From assembly GCA_043808325.1 (NCBI GenBank), contig JAZDEY010000083.1:62001-126000 (forward strand): DNA of 64,000 nucleotides. Reading direction: 5' to 3'. Under the pieces are notes generated by a model. The model saw only the letters and a program-made list of their open reading frames with translations. It did no database searches and was not told where the DNA came from. The number at the start of each line of letters is the position of its first letter. The first letter of the stretch is position 1. Of this stretch, positions 47,748 to 55,561 are shown piece after piece. A program made the position numbers and the translations under genes. Source of the DNA: JAZDEY01 sp043808325 [NCBI: Candidatus Eiseniibacteriota bacterium]. Lineage in GTDB: Bacteria; Arandabacterota; Arandabacteria; Arandabacterales.

Positions 47748-48376
47748 GCCATGGCGAACCCATCGTTTTCGTAGTCGATGACGACCCCTCGGTGCGGAAG
47801 AGCCTGCGACGACTGCTCGCAGCCTCGGGCTTACGCGTCGAAGTGTTCGGCTCCGCCCATGAATTCCTTGAGAAGGATAGGGGCACGGCCTTTGGCTGCC
47901 TGGTCCTGGATGTTCGCCTCCCGGGCTTGAACGGCCTCGAACTCCAGCAGACCCTGGCGAAAAGGGATTGTTACCTGCCGATCGTCTTCATCACCGGCCA
48001 CGGCAATATCCCAATGAGCGTGCAAGCGATGAAGGCGGGCGCCGTGGATTTCCTGACCAAGCCGTTTAGCCCGCAGAAGCTCGTCACGGCGGTTGAGTTG
48101 GGTCTGGAAAAGAGCCGTCAGGAGCTTGCCCGGCGGTCGGAAATCACCCGGCTGCGGGAGCGGTTGTCAACTCTCAGCCCGCGCGAGAGCGAAGTGCTCC
48201 TCCACGTGGCGGCCGGTAAGCTCAATAAGCAGATTGCCGCCGATCTAGGTATCGCCGAGAAGACAGTCAAAGTCCATCGTGGTCGGGTGATGCATAAGCT
48301 CAAGGTCCAATCGGTGGCCGAGTTGGTACGGTTGGTGGAGAAGCTTGGACTCTCCTTGCCCCGGGCTATGCCCTGA
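47744..48376 (+). CDS. FixJ/NarL-type response regulator
   Basis: This 210-residue protein has a receiver domain with VFVVDDDPSVRKSLRRLLAA, the acceptor D56 (CLVLDVRLPGLNG), VFITGHGNIPMSVQAMKAG and the Lys in DFLTKPFSP. A LuxR-type helix-turn-helix follows (LSPRESEVLLHVAAGKLNKQ, then IAADLGIAEKTVKVHRGRVM). GHGNIPMSV is diagnostic of the FixJ/TodT family. It overlaps the kinase gene as ATGA. Target promoters are unknown; the inverted repeat at 48452 is a possible site for autoregulation. Confidence 0.95.
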   Translation: MSHGEPIVFVVDDDPSVRKSLRRLLAASGLRVEVFGSAHEFLEKDRGTAFGCLVLDVRLPGLNGLELQQTLAKRDCYLPIVFITGHGNIPMSVQAMKAGAVDFLTKPFSPQKLVTAVELGLEKSRQELARRSEITRLRERLSTLSPRESEVLLHVAAGKLNKQIAADLGIAEKTVKVHRGRVMHKLKVQSVAELVRLVEKLGLSLPRAMP

Positions 48377-48451
48377 TTTTCTCCCGCCGGGTTGTCCTCC
48401 TCCCCAATCCAACCCATATAGGTCTAAGGTCCAATTGTGTTGATTGCCGGT

Positions 48452-48477
48452 TTTGCCGAATAATCGGTATCGGCAAA
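48452..48477. repeat. 8-base inverted repeat downstream of the FixJ-like gene
   Basis: Arms TTTGCCGA and TCGGCAAA are perfect and separated by 10 bases, 75 bases after the regulator stop. There is a run of four T before but none after, so it is a poor intrinsic terminator. A dimeric regulator site is possible. Confidence 0.35.
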
Positions 48478-48479
48478 GA

Positions 48480-48832
48480 CTATGGAGCGTCGGAGCCTCC
48501 ACTTGCCGTTGCAAGGCAGATCAGAATGGATCGTGAAAAGTCGGTTGCACCTTCTTTCGATAATCTGTCAGCGGGTGGGATCTTAGATGGAACAGGAGCG
48601 TCCCCTCGAGCCACCGTGCCGGCTCGTTTATAGCACAACTGATCCCGCCCGCTTTACTTCTCTTCTTCGTGGGTTACGCGACTCGAAATCCTGACGGTAA
48701 ATGGAAGATGGCCGCACGCCCCCGCGCCCCGGCACTAGAGTCGTCGATGTGTGCGGGATAGCGGGATCTGCTGTGCGGCCGCAATCACTTATCGCAAGCA
48801 TCTCCACGTATTCGTCAAATCCCCCATTAACG
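48480..48832. other. Non-coding stretch, nothing recognised
   Basis: I see no convincing gene, RNA or repeat in these bases. Open frames are short, without ribosome sites, and have compositions unlike neighbouring genes. The region probably represents degraded sequence continuous with the receiver-domain remnant that follows. Confidence 0.45.
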
Positions 48833-49083
48833 TCAACTGCTATTGGTATCCTGAGTCCGATCTGCTACCGTGGCCCCGTCCTCCTTGACCTGATCGATGA
48901 ATCGCTGGGGCGCGACCACGCTTTCCGCGTCTATAGTCTGCCTGATCGTCCGCAGCAGATCCGCTGTTGCGAAGGGTTTCTGGGTGGGAGCTGATGTTCT
49001 CTTTGCATGCTGTCAGCGGCACTGGCAGCGATGCTCTTGGTTCAGCAGCGCCCCCACCCAAAGACATGTCCAGATGAGAGGAG
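48833..49083 (-). pseudogene. Remnant of a response-regulator receiver domain
   Basis: Reading the minus strand, one frame gives HLDMSLGGG (like the phospho-acceptor LDMxL region) and LPVPLTACKE (like the beta-4 Thr-Ala block). A frame change leads to PTQKPFATADLLRTIRQTID, the conserved KPF and last helix of a receiver, then VVAPQRFIDQVKED and a stop. The order and spacing match a receiver domain with a frameshift and lost N-terminus. It is not a copy of the nearby FixJ-like gene, since the wording differs. No upstream kinase or output domain is recognisable. Confidence 0.45.
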
Positions 49084-49385
49084 CAGATGGACCTGTCCAA
49101 ACCCAATTCCATGACCGGCTGATGTGAACTATAGATGTAAGGATGCGCGGCATTGCGCCGCATGGGCGGCCGCAGGTTGTACTGGCGACGATCATCGGAG
49201 GTCATGATGGAGCACGCGAATGGACACTGGTAGATAGCGGTGGGGAATCGATGACTGCGAACTTGGTCAGTGGGTGTCCCCGTGCGCAAAGCACAGCTGA
49301 CATCACTGGTCGAGACGTGCATGATGACCTCCGCAGAGAATCATCGGCAGCCCCACGCCGGACCTTAGCTGAAACTTGTGAGGGC

Positions 49386-49627
49386 GCCTCGGGGCGGAAG
49401 CCCTTCGCTCAGAGGCTCGGTGCCGATGGCCCTTGCTGCGATACTACACTTGCTTCGGGCCACTCGTCACCTCGCTGCCGAATTGAATTGCACGAGGGAG
49501 CGGAGCTGATGCGGAGGCGAATGGGGTTCTTGAGCCCGAGCACAGCCCGCGACCGATGGCTCGCCGTCGGTGGCCCTTGCGGCGGAACCCCACTTGCTGC
49601 GGGCCAGCCGCCGGCTCGCGGACACAT
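49386..49627. repeat. Imperfect dispersed repeat, copy A
   Basis: Two blocks recur near 51.7-51.9 kb. Block 1 (49475-49627) matches 51690-51825 with about 15 mismatches in 136 aligned bases, copy A having an extra 17 bases in the middle. Block 2 (49386-49412) matches 51834-51861 with a single-base gap. The blocks are in the opposite order in the two copies, as if cut from a tandem array. Each contains a short internal repeat around TGGCCCTTGC. The copies lie on either side of the MFS gene. Confidence 0.7.
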
Positions 49628-49680
49628 GGCGGAGCTGCACAATCTTGTGCTGGTCCGGCGCGCATGATAGTTTCCTTAGC

Positions 49681-51000
49681 ATGACGAGGCACCGTATCGC
49701 GATCAGACATACCCTGCGCACCCTGAGTTCCAGAAACTACCGCCTCTTCTTCACCGGCCAGGGCGTCTCTCTGATCGGGACCTGGATGCAGCGAATCGCG
49801 ATGAGCTGGTTGGTGTATCGCCTGACCGATTCGGTGTTCTTGCTGGGCATGGTGGGCTTCCTGGGCCAGATTCCGACCTTCCTCCTCGGGCCCTTTGCCG
49901 GGGTGCTGGCAGACCGACTGAATCGACATCGAATCATAGTGGTCACCCAGATTCTTTCGATGCTTCAGGCCCTGGCGCTTGCGGTGCTGGTGATGACGGG
50001 GGCCGTCCAAGTCTGGCACATCATCGTCCTCAGCATCTTCCTCGGGCTTGTCAATGCCCTCGATATGCCGACGCGCCAGGCCTTCGTGGTGGAGATGATC
50101 GAAAAACGGGAAGATCTGGTCAATGCCATAGCGCTGAACTCAGCCATCTTTAACGGCGCCCGCCTGATCGGGCCGTCAATTGCCGGTATCCTGATCGCAA
50201 CGGTGGGAGAAGGCGTGTGCTTCCTGCTGAATGGACTGAGCTATATTGCCGTGATTGCCGCTCTGCTTGCGATGAGACTTCGTAAGAGAGAGATCGAGAG
50301 GCGCAGCGAGAATATGCTGCACGAAATCCGGGAGGGTTTCACTTATGCCCTCGGGCTGGCACCGATAAGATCGGTGCTCTTGCTGCTTGGGCTCGTGAGC
50401 GTTGTGGGGATGCCCTACACCGTGCTGATGCCGGTCTTTGCCAGGGATATTCTGCACGGAGGACCGCACACCCTCGGTTTTCTAATGGCCGCGACGGGTT
50501 GCGGGGCGCTCGTAGGGGCGATCTATCTGGCCTCACGCCGGAGCGTCCTCGGTGTTGAGAAGAATATACCTGTGGCTGCCGGCATATTCGGCGTTGGGCT
50601 TGTTGGGTTCTCGCTCTCCCGCGCTCTGCCGGTCTCGCTCGCTTTGATGCTGGTCACCGGTTTTGGAATGATGGTTCAGATGGCATCGAGCAACACACTC
50701 TTGCAGACCGTGGTTGATGACAACAAGCGCGGCCGAGTGATGAGCTTCTACAACATGGCCTTCATGGGAATGGCGCCTTTTGGAAGTCTCCTGGCCGGCA
50801 GCGTCGCCCGCAAGATCGGCGCCCCGTACACCTTGTTGATAGGTGGTGTCTGCTGTTTGGCCGGCGCGGGGCTTATCGCCAGGCAACTACCCGTGCTCGG
50901 GGAAGGGGTCCGGAAGGCGCACGCTCGAAGCCGTGTTGCCCAGAGACTGCCTGGGCAGTTTGAGGCCGAGGCCGAGCTTGCCAAGCCGCCCGGCGCATAG
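49681..51000 (+). CDS. MFS exporter (MFS_3 / EntS-like)
   Basis: This inner-membrane transporter has 439 residues and about 12 helices, from the ATG at 49681. The N-terminal SSRNYRLFFTGQGVSLIGTW and MQRIAMSWLVYRLTDS are typical of the MFS_3 group (EntS enterobactin exporter and relatives). VLADRLNRHRIIVVTQ is the loop 2-3 motif, with TRQAFVVEMIEKREDLVNAI and NGARLIGPSIAGILI after it, and NKRGRVMSFYNMAFMGMAPF in the second half. Its substrate is unknown. It stands alone between two copies of an imperfect repeat, which suggests a mobile or recently acquired segment (inference). Confidence 0.92.
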   Translation: MTRHRIAIRHTLRTLSSRNYRLFFTGQGVSLIGTWMQRIAMSWLVYRLTDSVFLLGMVGFLGQIPTFLLGPFAGVLADRLNRHRIIVVTQILSMLQALALAVLVMTGAVQVWHIIVLSIFLGLVNALDMPTRQAFVVEMIEKREDLVNAIALNSAIFNGARLIGPSIAGILIATVGEGVCFLLNGLSYIAVIAALLAMRLRKREIERRSENMLHEIREGFTYALGLAPIRSVLLLLGLVSVVGMPYTVLMPVFARDILHGGPHTLGFLMAATGCGALVGAIYLASRRSVLGVEKNIPVAAGIFGVGLVGFSLSRALPVSLALMLVTGFGMMVQMASSNTLLQTVVDDNKRGRVMSFYNMAFMGMAPFGSLLAGSVARKIGAPYTLLIGGVCCLAGAGLIARQLPVLGEGVRKAHARSRVAQRLPGQFEAEAELAKPPGA

Positions 51001-51043
51001 TTCTCGTGGGCAAAAACAAGTCGGCGGATCATTTCAGTTCACT

Positions 51044-51484
51044 TCAGTTTGCGGGAGAACCCTTGCGGAAGGCACTCGCCAGTATTGCGGTGTCTTCGTA
51101 GATTGCAATTCCACTTGAGAAGGCACGGGGAAGGTCGAACTGAACAGTTGTCGTCGAGGTGAATGGGTTAGGGTGATTGCGCGACGATGTGGACCTGTGC
51201 AGGTCATCACTGTAGATCGTGACCGATCTAGCAGAAAGGAGGGGATCCAGTCTGGTGAGAGAGACATTTCCTCCCCAGTCCGAGCCCTCCCCCACGGGTG
51301 TGCCGTCCTTAAACTGTCTTGAGGCTGTATCGAAAGGCACCTGTGGCCTGAGTGTTTCCACGTCTCGTTCCGGTGCCGGCGGGAACAATGTCTCCCCATT
51401 GCTCCCGCAAGCCCAGAGTTCCAGACCTATTCCATCGTAGACCTGGCCGAGACTCATACGCTCAATGCTCAGATACCGTTTCAT
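51044..51484 (-). pseudogene. Remnant or small protein with PNPF-type C-terminal sorting motif
   Basis: This 146-residue open frame starts with AGGAG two bases before the ATG. Near the end it reads NHPNPFTSTTTVQFDLPRAF, which closely resembles the N-terminal edge of FlgD-like/type IX sorting domains (usually N.PNPFNP.TTI.F.LP). It then degenerates (AIYEDTAILASAF) where such domains continue into IYD..G. The part before it has no recognised domain. It is most likely the worn tail of a larger secreted protein. Bases 51500-51689 contain nothing recognisable. Confidence 0.45.
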
Positions 51485-51689
51485 TTCTCCTGCTTCCATT
51501 GCTGGCTGGTTCTTGGCTTGGCCGTAACCTGGAGATGCGTGACAGGGGGAACGACTCTCAGGCAGAACCTTGTACCACCTATGTTGTCCCTATCTTGTCC
51601 TGTTTCTGACCGGCTCCGCTCGACTTCTCGTTCCGGTCACTCCGCACTATACGAAAGGGTCGCGAAATCGCCAAGGTGGTATTTTGAGT

Positions 51690-51861
51690 CTGCCGAATTG
51701 AGTTGGGCGAGGGAGCGGGGTTGATGCGGAGGCAAATGGGGTTACTGAGCCGGAGCACAACCCCCGACCGAGGGCTCGCCGTCGATGGCCCTTGCTGCGG
51801 GCCAGCCGCCAGCTCGCTGACACATCGTGGCGAGCCTCGGGGACGGAAGCCCTTCGCTCAG
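51690..51861. repeat. Imperfect dispersed repeat, copy B
   Basis: This is the second copy of the repeat at 49386-49627: block 1 at 51690-51825 and block 2 at 51834-51861, same strand orientation. Block 1 lacks a 17-base segment present in copy A. It ends 55 bases before the promoter of the first Ser/Thr kinase gene. I see no terminal inverted repeats or transposase. Confidence 0.7.
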
Positions 51862-51915
51862 CAAGAGATATTCGCTCCGGGCAATCCGCCCCCTCGGCAC
51901 CCCGCGCTGATTACG

Positions 51916-51944
51916 TTGACTATTCTCGAAATCACTGGTATCCT
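51916..51944 (+). promoter_or_regulatory. Promoter of the first Ser/Thr kinase gene
   Basis: TTGACT (51916-51921), a 17-base spacer and TATCCT (51939-51944) give a good sigma-70-type promoter. The expected transcript start is about 20 bases before the GAGGT ribosome site of the GTG at 51973. Confidence 0.6.
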
Positions 51945-51972
51945 GTAAGTGCTCTAGCAGAGGTGTGCGTCG

Positions 51973-54762
51973 GTGCTATGTCCCAAGTGTCACCACCAGA
52001 ATGGCCCTACTGCCTCCTATTGCAGCGGTTGCGGCGTAGCACTGCCGTCCCCCCGGGCACCCCGCCCTGAGGGCGCCGGGCCGGGCGAAGCTGAAACCGT
52101 TTCCGCACCGTTTGCAGGACTCACCGTCGGAAGCATCATCGCCGGGCGCTACAGAATCACGCAAGAGGTCGGCAAGGGTGGCATGGGTGTGGTCTACAAG
52201 GGCGAGGACATTAAGCTCAAGCGTGCCGTGGCCCTGAAATTCCTGCCGTGGTGGCTGACGCGTGATGACGCCGCCAAGGAGCGCTTCATCCACGAAGCGC
52301 AGGCGGCCTCAGTGCTGGATCATTCAAACATCTGCACGATCTACGAGATTGACGAGACCAAGGACGGTCAGATGTTCATAGCGATGGCCTATTGCGAGGG
52401 GGAGGTACTCAAGAAGACACTCGAACGTGGACCGCTGAATGTGGGCCTGGCTCTGGACATCGGCATCCAGGTTGCCGCCGGTCTGGCGGAGGCGCACGAG
52501 GCCGGCATGATCCATCGCGATATCAAGCCCGCCAACATAATGGTAAACGAACGCGGCCACGTGAAGATTGTGGATTTCGGACTGGCCAAGCTTGCCGGAC
52601 AGACAAGACTCACGGTGGCCGGGACCGTTGTGGGAACCGTTGCCTATATGTCTCCCGAGCAGGCCCGCGGCGAAGAAGTCGATCTCCGGACCGACATCTG
52701 GTCTCTGGGAGTTGTGATGTATGAGATGCTGGCCGGGGGAATACCTTTCCGGGGCGAGAACGATCAAGCGATCATCCATTCGATTCTGAACGATAAGCCG
52801 GAACACCCGACCAAGATCAGCGAGGGCCTCCCCGCAGACCTCGAGCGGGTGGTTCTGAGGTGCCTCAACAAGGACCCGCGTGAGCGCTATGAGAGCGCAG
52901 CCGATCTGTGGGCCGATCTCAATCTGATACGAGGAGACTCGGCCTCCCACCCGAGCCGAGTCTCGGCGGTGGTTTCCGGCCGGGCCAATCCGCCTGGGTC
53001 GTGGCTTCGCCGCATGAGGCGACGGCGTATGACTACGGCGATTGCCGGCACAGGTCTCGCCGCTCTGGTGCTGCTGTCGATCCTGCCGCCGGGGGATTCG
53101 GTAGTCACTGTCCGGGGCATTAAAAGATTGATGGGCATCAGCCTGGTTCCCAGGTCGAGATACGTTGCGGTACTCCCCTTCGAGGTCGGCGCCGTGCATG
53201 GCCGCGAACTGGCACTGTGCGACGGGCTCACGGAGGTAGCCAGTCGAAAGTTCTTTAGGATCGCCCCGTTGACAGATTCGCTCTGGATCGTGCCCGCGTA
53301 TGACGTGGCCCAGGACAAGATCGCAACTGCGGGAGAGGCACGCAGCCAACTTGGGGTCAACCTGGTCATGGCCGGAAGACTGAAGTACTCCGGCGACGAG
53401 GTCACCCTCGCCATGGACCTGATTGATGCCAAGACCCAGCATCTCCTGAAACACACAACCATAGCCGATCCCATAGCCAATCTCTCGACCTGGCAAGACA
53501 GCCTTGTGGTACGCATGGCTAGGATGCTCAACGTGAAGCTCCCGGCGGCGCAGTACTCATTCCTAAAGGCGGGATCTACGTCCGTGCCCAACGCGTACCG
53601 CGCGTACCTCCGGGGCTGGGGTTATCTGCATCCATTTGGGTCGGCGGCGCAGTTTGACAGCGCAACCGCAGCATTCGGCCAGGCAATCGCCGAGGATTCG
53701 TCTTTTGCTCAGGCATATGTGGGCATGGGAGAGACGTGTTTGGCCCGATATCTGGCTGCGAGGGACAAGGACAAAGACTCGCGGCTGCTTGAGGATGCGA
53801 TCCGCTGGGGCGAGCGCGCGACTGGGGTGCAAGATCAATCACCGGCTGCCTTCACTCTCCAGGGTGTAGCCCGGACCCATCTCGGCAGATACGATGACGC
53901 GATTATCGCATTCCGAAAGGCCATTGATGCCGACTCGAGCTACGCCGAGGCCTACGACGGTGAGATGCGCGCCTACTATGACCTCGGCAAGTACGACCTG
54001 GCGGCCGACGCGTGCCACAAGGAGATCAAGTTACGGCCACGATCCTGTTCCGTCTACAGATGGCTGGCGTACATCTACTATACGCAGCTCGACTATCCTA
54101 ACGCGATCAAGCAATACGAGATGATGATAAAGCTGTGCCCCAACGATACACGGGGGTACGAAGGTCTTGGCGTGGCCTATTTTGACATGAGGAAGTGGCC
54201 GGAAGCCAGCCGGGCGTTCCAGCAGGCCGTCGCGATCAAACCCGACGACAACACCTATTCGAATCTCGGGACGATCTACTTCTATGACGCCCGGTATGCA
54301 GATGCCGCCAAGATGTACAAAGCTGCCCTGGATCTATCAGACGACGATTATCTGGTCTGGGCTCATTATGCGGCGTGCCTCGCCTTGATACCGGGCGAGG
54401 AATACAAAGCCGGCGCGATCTATGGAACCGCTATCGCCATGGCAGAAGAGAAACTGAAGGCAACCCCGGGGTCCGTCTCAACCATGGCCGATCTTGCGAG
54501 CTACTATGCGACTGTTGCCGACAGCGCCAGGGCGCTCGCCTATCTTGGAGAGGTCTTGAGCGGAAACCCGACCGATCAGCCCGTCCTATTCCGCGTTGTC
54601 GAAACCTACGAACTGCTCGGCCAGCGAGAGAATTCTCTCAAGTGGGTCGAGAAAGCTATGGCACAAGGATATCCTCTGACCATGTTCGATCTCTACCCGG
54701 CGACGCTGGGATTGCGTAACGATCAGCGCTTTAAACAGCTTAAGCAGCAGACTCAGGATTGA
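51973..54762 (+). CDS. Zinc-ribbon Ser/Thr protein kinase with TM, FlgO/TolB-like and TPR domains
   Basis: This 929-residue protein opens with a zinc ribbon (CPKCHHQNG, CSGCG). The kinase domain (about 60-320) has the Gly loop VGKGGMGVVYKGED, ATP-binding K89, catalytic HRDIKPANIM (D183), DFGLAK (201-206) and AYMSPEQARG. One membrane helix is at about 353-371. An extracytoplasmic part begins YVAVLPFEV, has a TolB/FlgO-like repeat region (LNLVMAGRLKYSGDEVTL), and ends in several TPRs (YDDAIIAFRKAIDADSSYAE, YADAAKMYKAALDLSDDDYL). The start is GTG with GAGGT 8 bases upstream. It is a likely membrane sensor kinase; the ligand is unknown. A paralogue lies at 55562. Confidence 0.94.
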   Translation: MLCPKCHHQNGPTASYCSGCGVALPSPRAPRPEGAGPGEAETVSAPFAGLTVGSIIAGRYRITQEVGKGGMGVVYKGEDIKLKRAVALKFLPWWLTRDDAAKERFIHEAQAASVLDHSNICTIYEIDETKDGQMFIAMAYCEGEVLKKTLERGPLNVGLALDIGIQVAAGLAEAHEAGMIHRDIKPANIMVNERGHVKIVDFGLAKLAGQTRLTVAGTVVGTVAYMSPEQARGEEVDLRTDIWSLGVVMYEMLAGGIPFRGENDQAIIHSILNDKPEHPTKISEGLPADLERVVLRCLNKDPRERYESAADLWADLNLIRGDSASHPSRVSAVVSGRANPPGSWLRRMRRRRMTTAIAGTGLAALVLLSILPPGDSVVTVRGIKRLMGISLVPRSRYVAVLPFEVGAVHGRELALCDGLTEVASRKFFRIAPLTDSLWIVPAYDVAQDKIATAGEARSQLGVNLVMAGRLKYSGDEVTLAMDLIDAKTQHLLKHTTIADPIANLSTWQDSLVVRMARMLNVKLPAAQYSFLKAGSTSVPNAYRAYLRGWGYLHPFGSAAQFDSATAAFGQAIAEDSSFAQAYVGMGETCLARYLAARDKDKDSRLLEDAIRWGERATGVQDQSPAAFTLQGVARTHLGRYDDAIIAFRKAIDADSSYAEAYDGEMRAYYDLGKYDLAADACHKEIKLRPRSCSVYRWLAYIYYTQLDYPNAIKQYEMMIKLCPNDTRGYEGLGVAYFDMRKWPEASRAFQQAVAIKPDDNTYSNLGTIYFYDARYADAAKMYKAALDLSDDDYLVWAHYAACLALIPGEEYKAGAIYGTAIAMAEEKLKATPGSVSTMADLASYYATVADSARALAYLGEVLSGNPTDQPVLFRVVETYELLGQRENSLKWVEKAMAQGYPLTMFDLYPATLGLRNDQRFKQLKQQTQD

Positions 54763-54864
54763 TCCTATTGCTGCATGGGAAGGGGGGTGAAACGGACAAG
54801 GGAAGGGTCAGGCAGGACAGACTCTAGTGGGACCCTAAGGGGATCCTGGCACGGAGGTGCAACT

Positions 54865-55317
54865 ATGCAAGAAGTGACGCCAGAAGTAACACCGGAAGTA
54901 ATGATTATCTACGACGGAACTAAGGCCAGGCTGGTTGGCGATTACGTGAGAGTGAAACACGGGCAAGAATTGAGCTTCACGGCGGTAGGCACGCAGGCCA
55001 TCGTTTTTCTTCCCCTGCCGGATTGGTTCGAAGACAGCGTTACGGAAAATGGCAACGCGTCCAATACGCCAGGTCACATGAGAAAGACCGAGAAGGGCAT
55101 CGCCTTCGCAGTGGGCCAGGGCATCTCGAAGGTCAAGGTGAAGGCTACGGGGAAACTGGGACCCCGGGCTGCCGCCCCAGTGATATACCGGTACGCGATC
55201 TACTGTGCCGAGAACAATGATTTCGTGGAGTGCAACTCGTCTCCGATAATGATCATCGAGCCACCGCCGACAAAGAAGTTTGGAACGGGCAATGGCACGA
55301 TTGATGAGGTGCCCTGA
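54865..55317 (+). CDS. Unknown small protein between the two Ser/Thr kinases
   Basis: I do not recognise this 150-residue protein. It starts at an ATG with GGAGGT 6 bases upstream. After a short repeat (EVTPEVTPEV) it is strand-rich: VMIIYDGTKARLVGDYVRVK, GQELSFTAVGTQAIVFLPLP, GIAFAVGQGISKVKVKATG, APVIYRYAIYCAENNDFVEC, SSPIMIIEPPP. This suggests one beta-sandwich domain. There is no signal peptide or membrane helix. Its position, 102 bases after one kinase and followed by a strong hairpin, suggests cotranscription with the first kinase, perhaps as substrate or partner (inference). Confidence 0.8.
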   Translation: MQEVTPEVTPEVMIIYDGTKARLVGDYVRVKHGQELSFTAVGTQAIVFLPLPDWFEDSVTENGNASNTPGHMRKTEKGIAFAVGQGISKVKVKATGKLGPRAAAPVIYRYAIYCAENNDFVECNSSPIMIIEPPPTKKFGTGNGTIDEVP

Positions 55318-55367
55318 TAGTTTAAGGAGAACAAACGAGTATCTCACTTGCCGGAATCCGCGTAGCA

Positions 55368-55407
55368 GGTTCGGGCCTGCAAGGTTGCGAGATTGCAGGC
55401 CCGAGCC
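55368..55407 (+). terminator. Strong hairpin after the small protein gene
   Basis: Fifteen-base arms (55368-55382 and 55393-55407) pair with one G-T mismatch around a 10-base loop. The next T-run (four T) comes only about 19 bases later, so termination may need a factor or be weak. It separates the first kinase operon from the second kinase gene. Confidence 0.6.
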
Positions 55408-55452
55408 GCTATTGCGCAATCGCATTTTCCGGTCGCTTGATTCCCGACGGTG

Positions 55453-55461
55453 TGTCATAAT
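55453..55461 (+). promoter_or_regulatory. Extended -10 promoter element for the second kinase gene
   Basis: TG-T-CATAAT forms an extended -10 box about 100 bases before the start codon. No good -35 box lies at normal spacing (TTGATT is only 13 bases upstream), which is acceptable for extended -10 promoters. GGGGAG precedes the ATG at 11 bases. Confidence 0.4.
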
Positions 55462-55561
55462 ACGGCCAGGGAGCGAAGAGCAGCGAGGGCCGAGCTCATG
55501 CATTCGACTCCCGGGATTTCCCGAACAGGGGGATGTCCCGTAGAGGGGAGCTATAACGCCG

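Noticed and set aside
48840-49322. 160-residue minus-strand frame as an intact gene
   Set aside because: Only fragments match a receiver domain and in different frames, so a pseudogene call is safer.
49143-49667. Plus-strand frame of 174 residues through repeat copy A
   Set aside because: Low-complexity translation of repeat DNA, no domain; it overlaps the MFS upstream region.
49386-51861. Insertion sequence or composite transposon around the MFS gene
   Set aside because: No transposase, terminal inverted repeats or target duplications; the repeats are diverged and internally rearranged.
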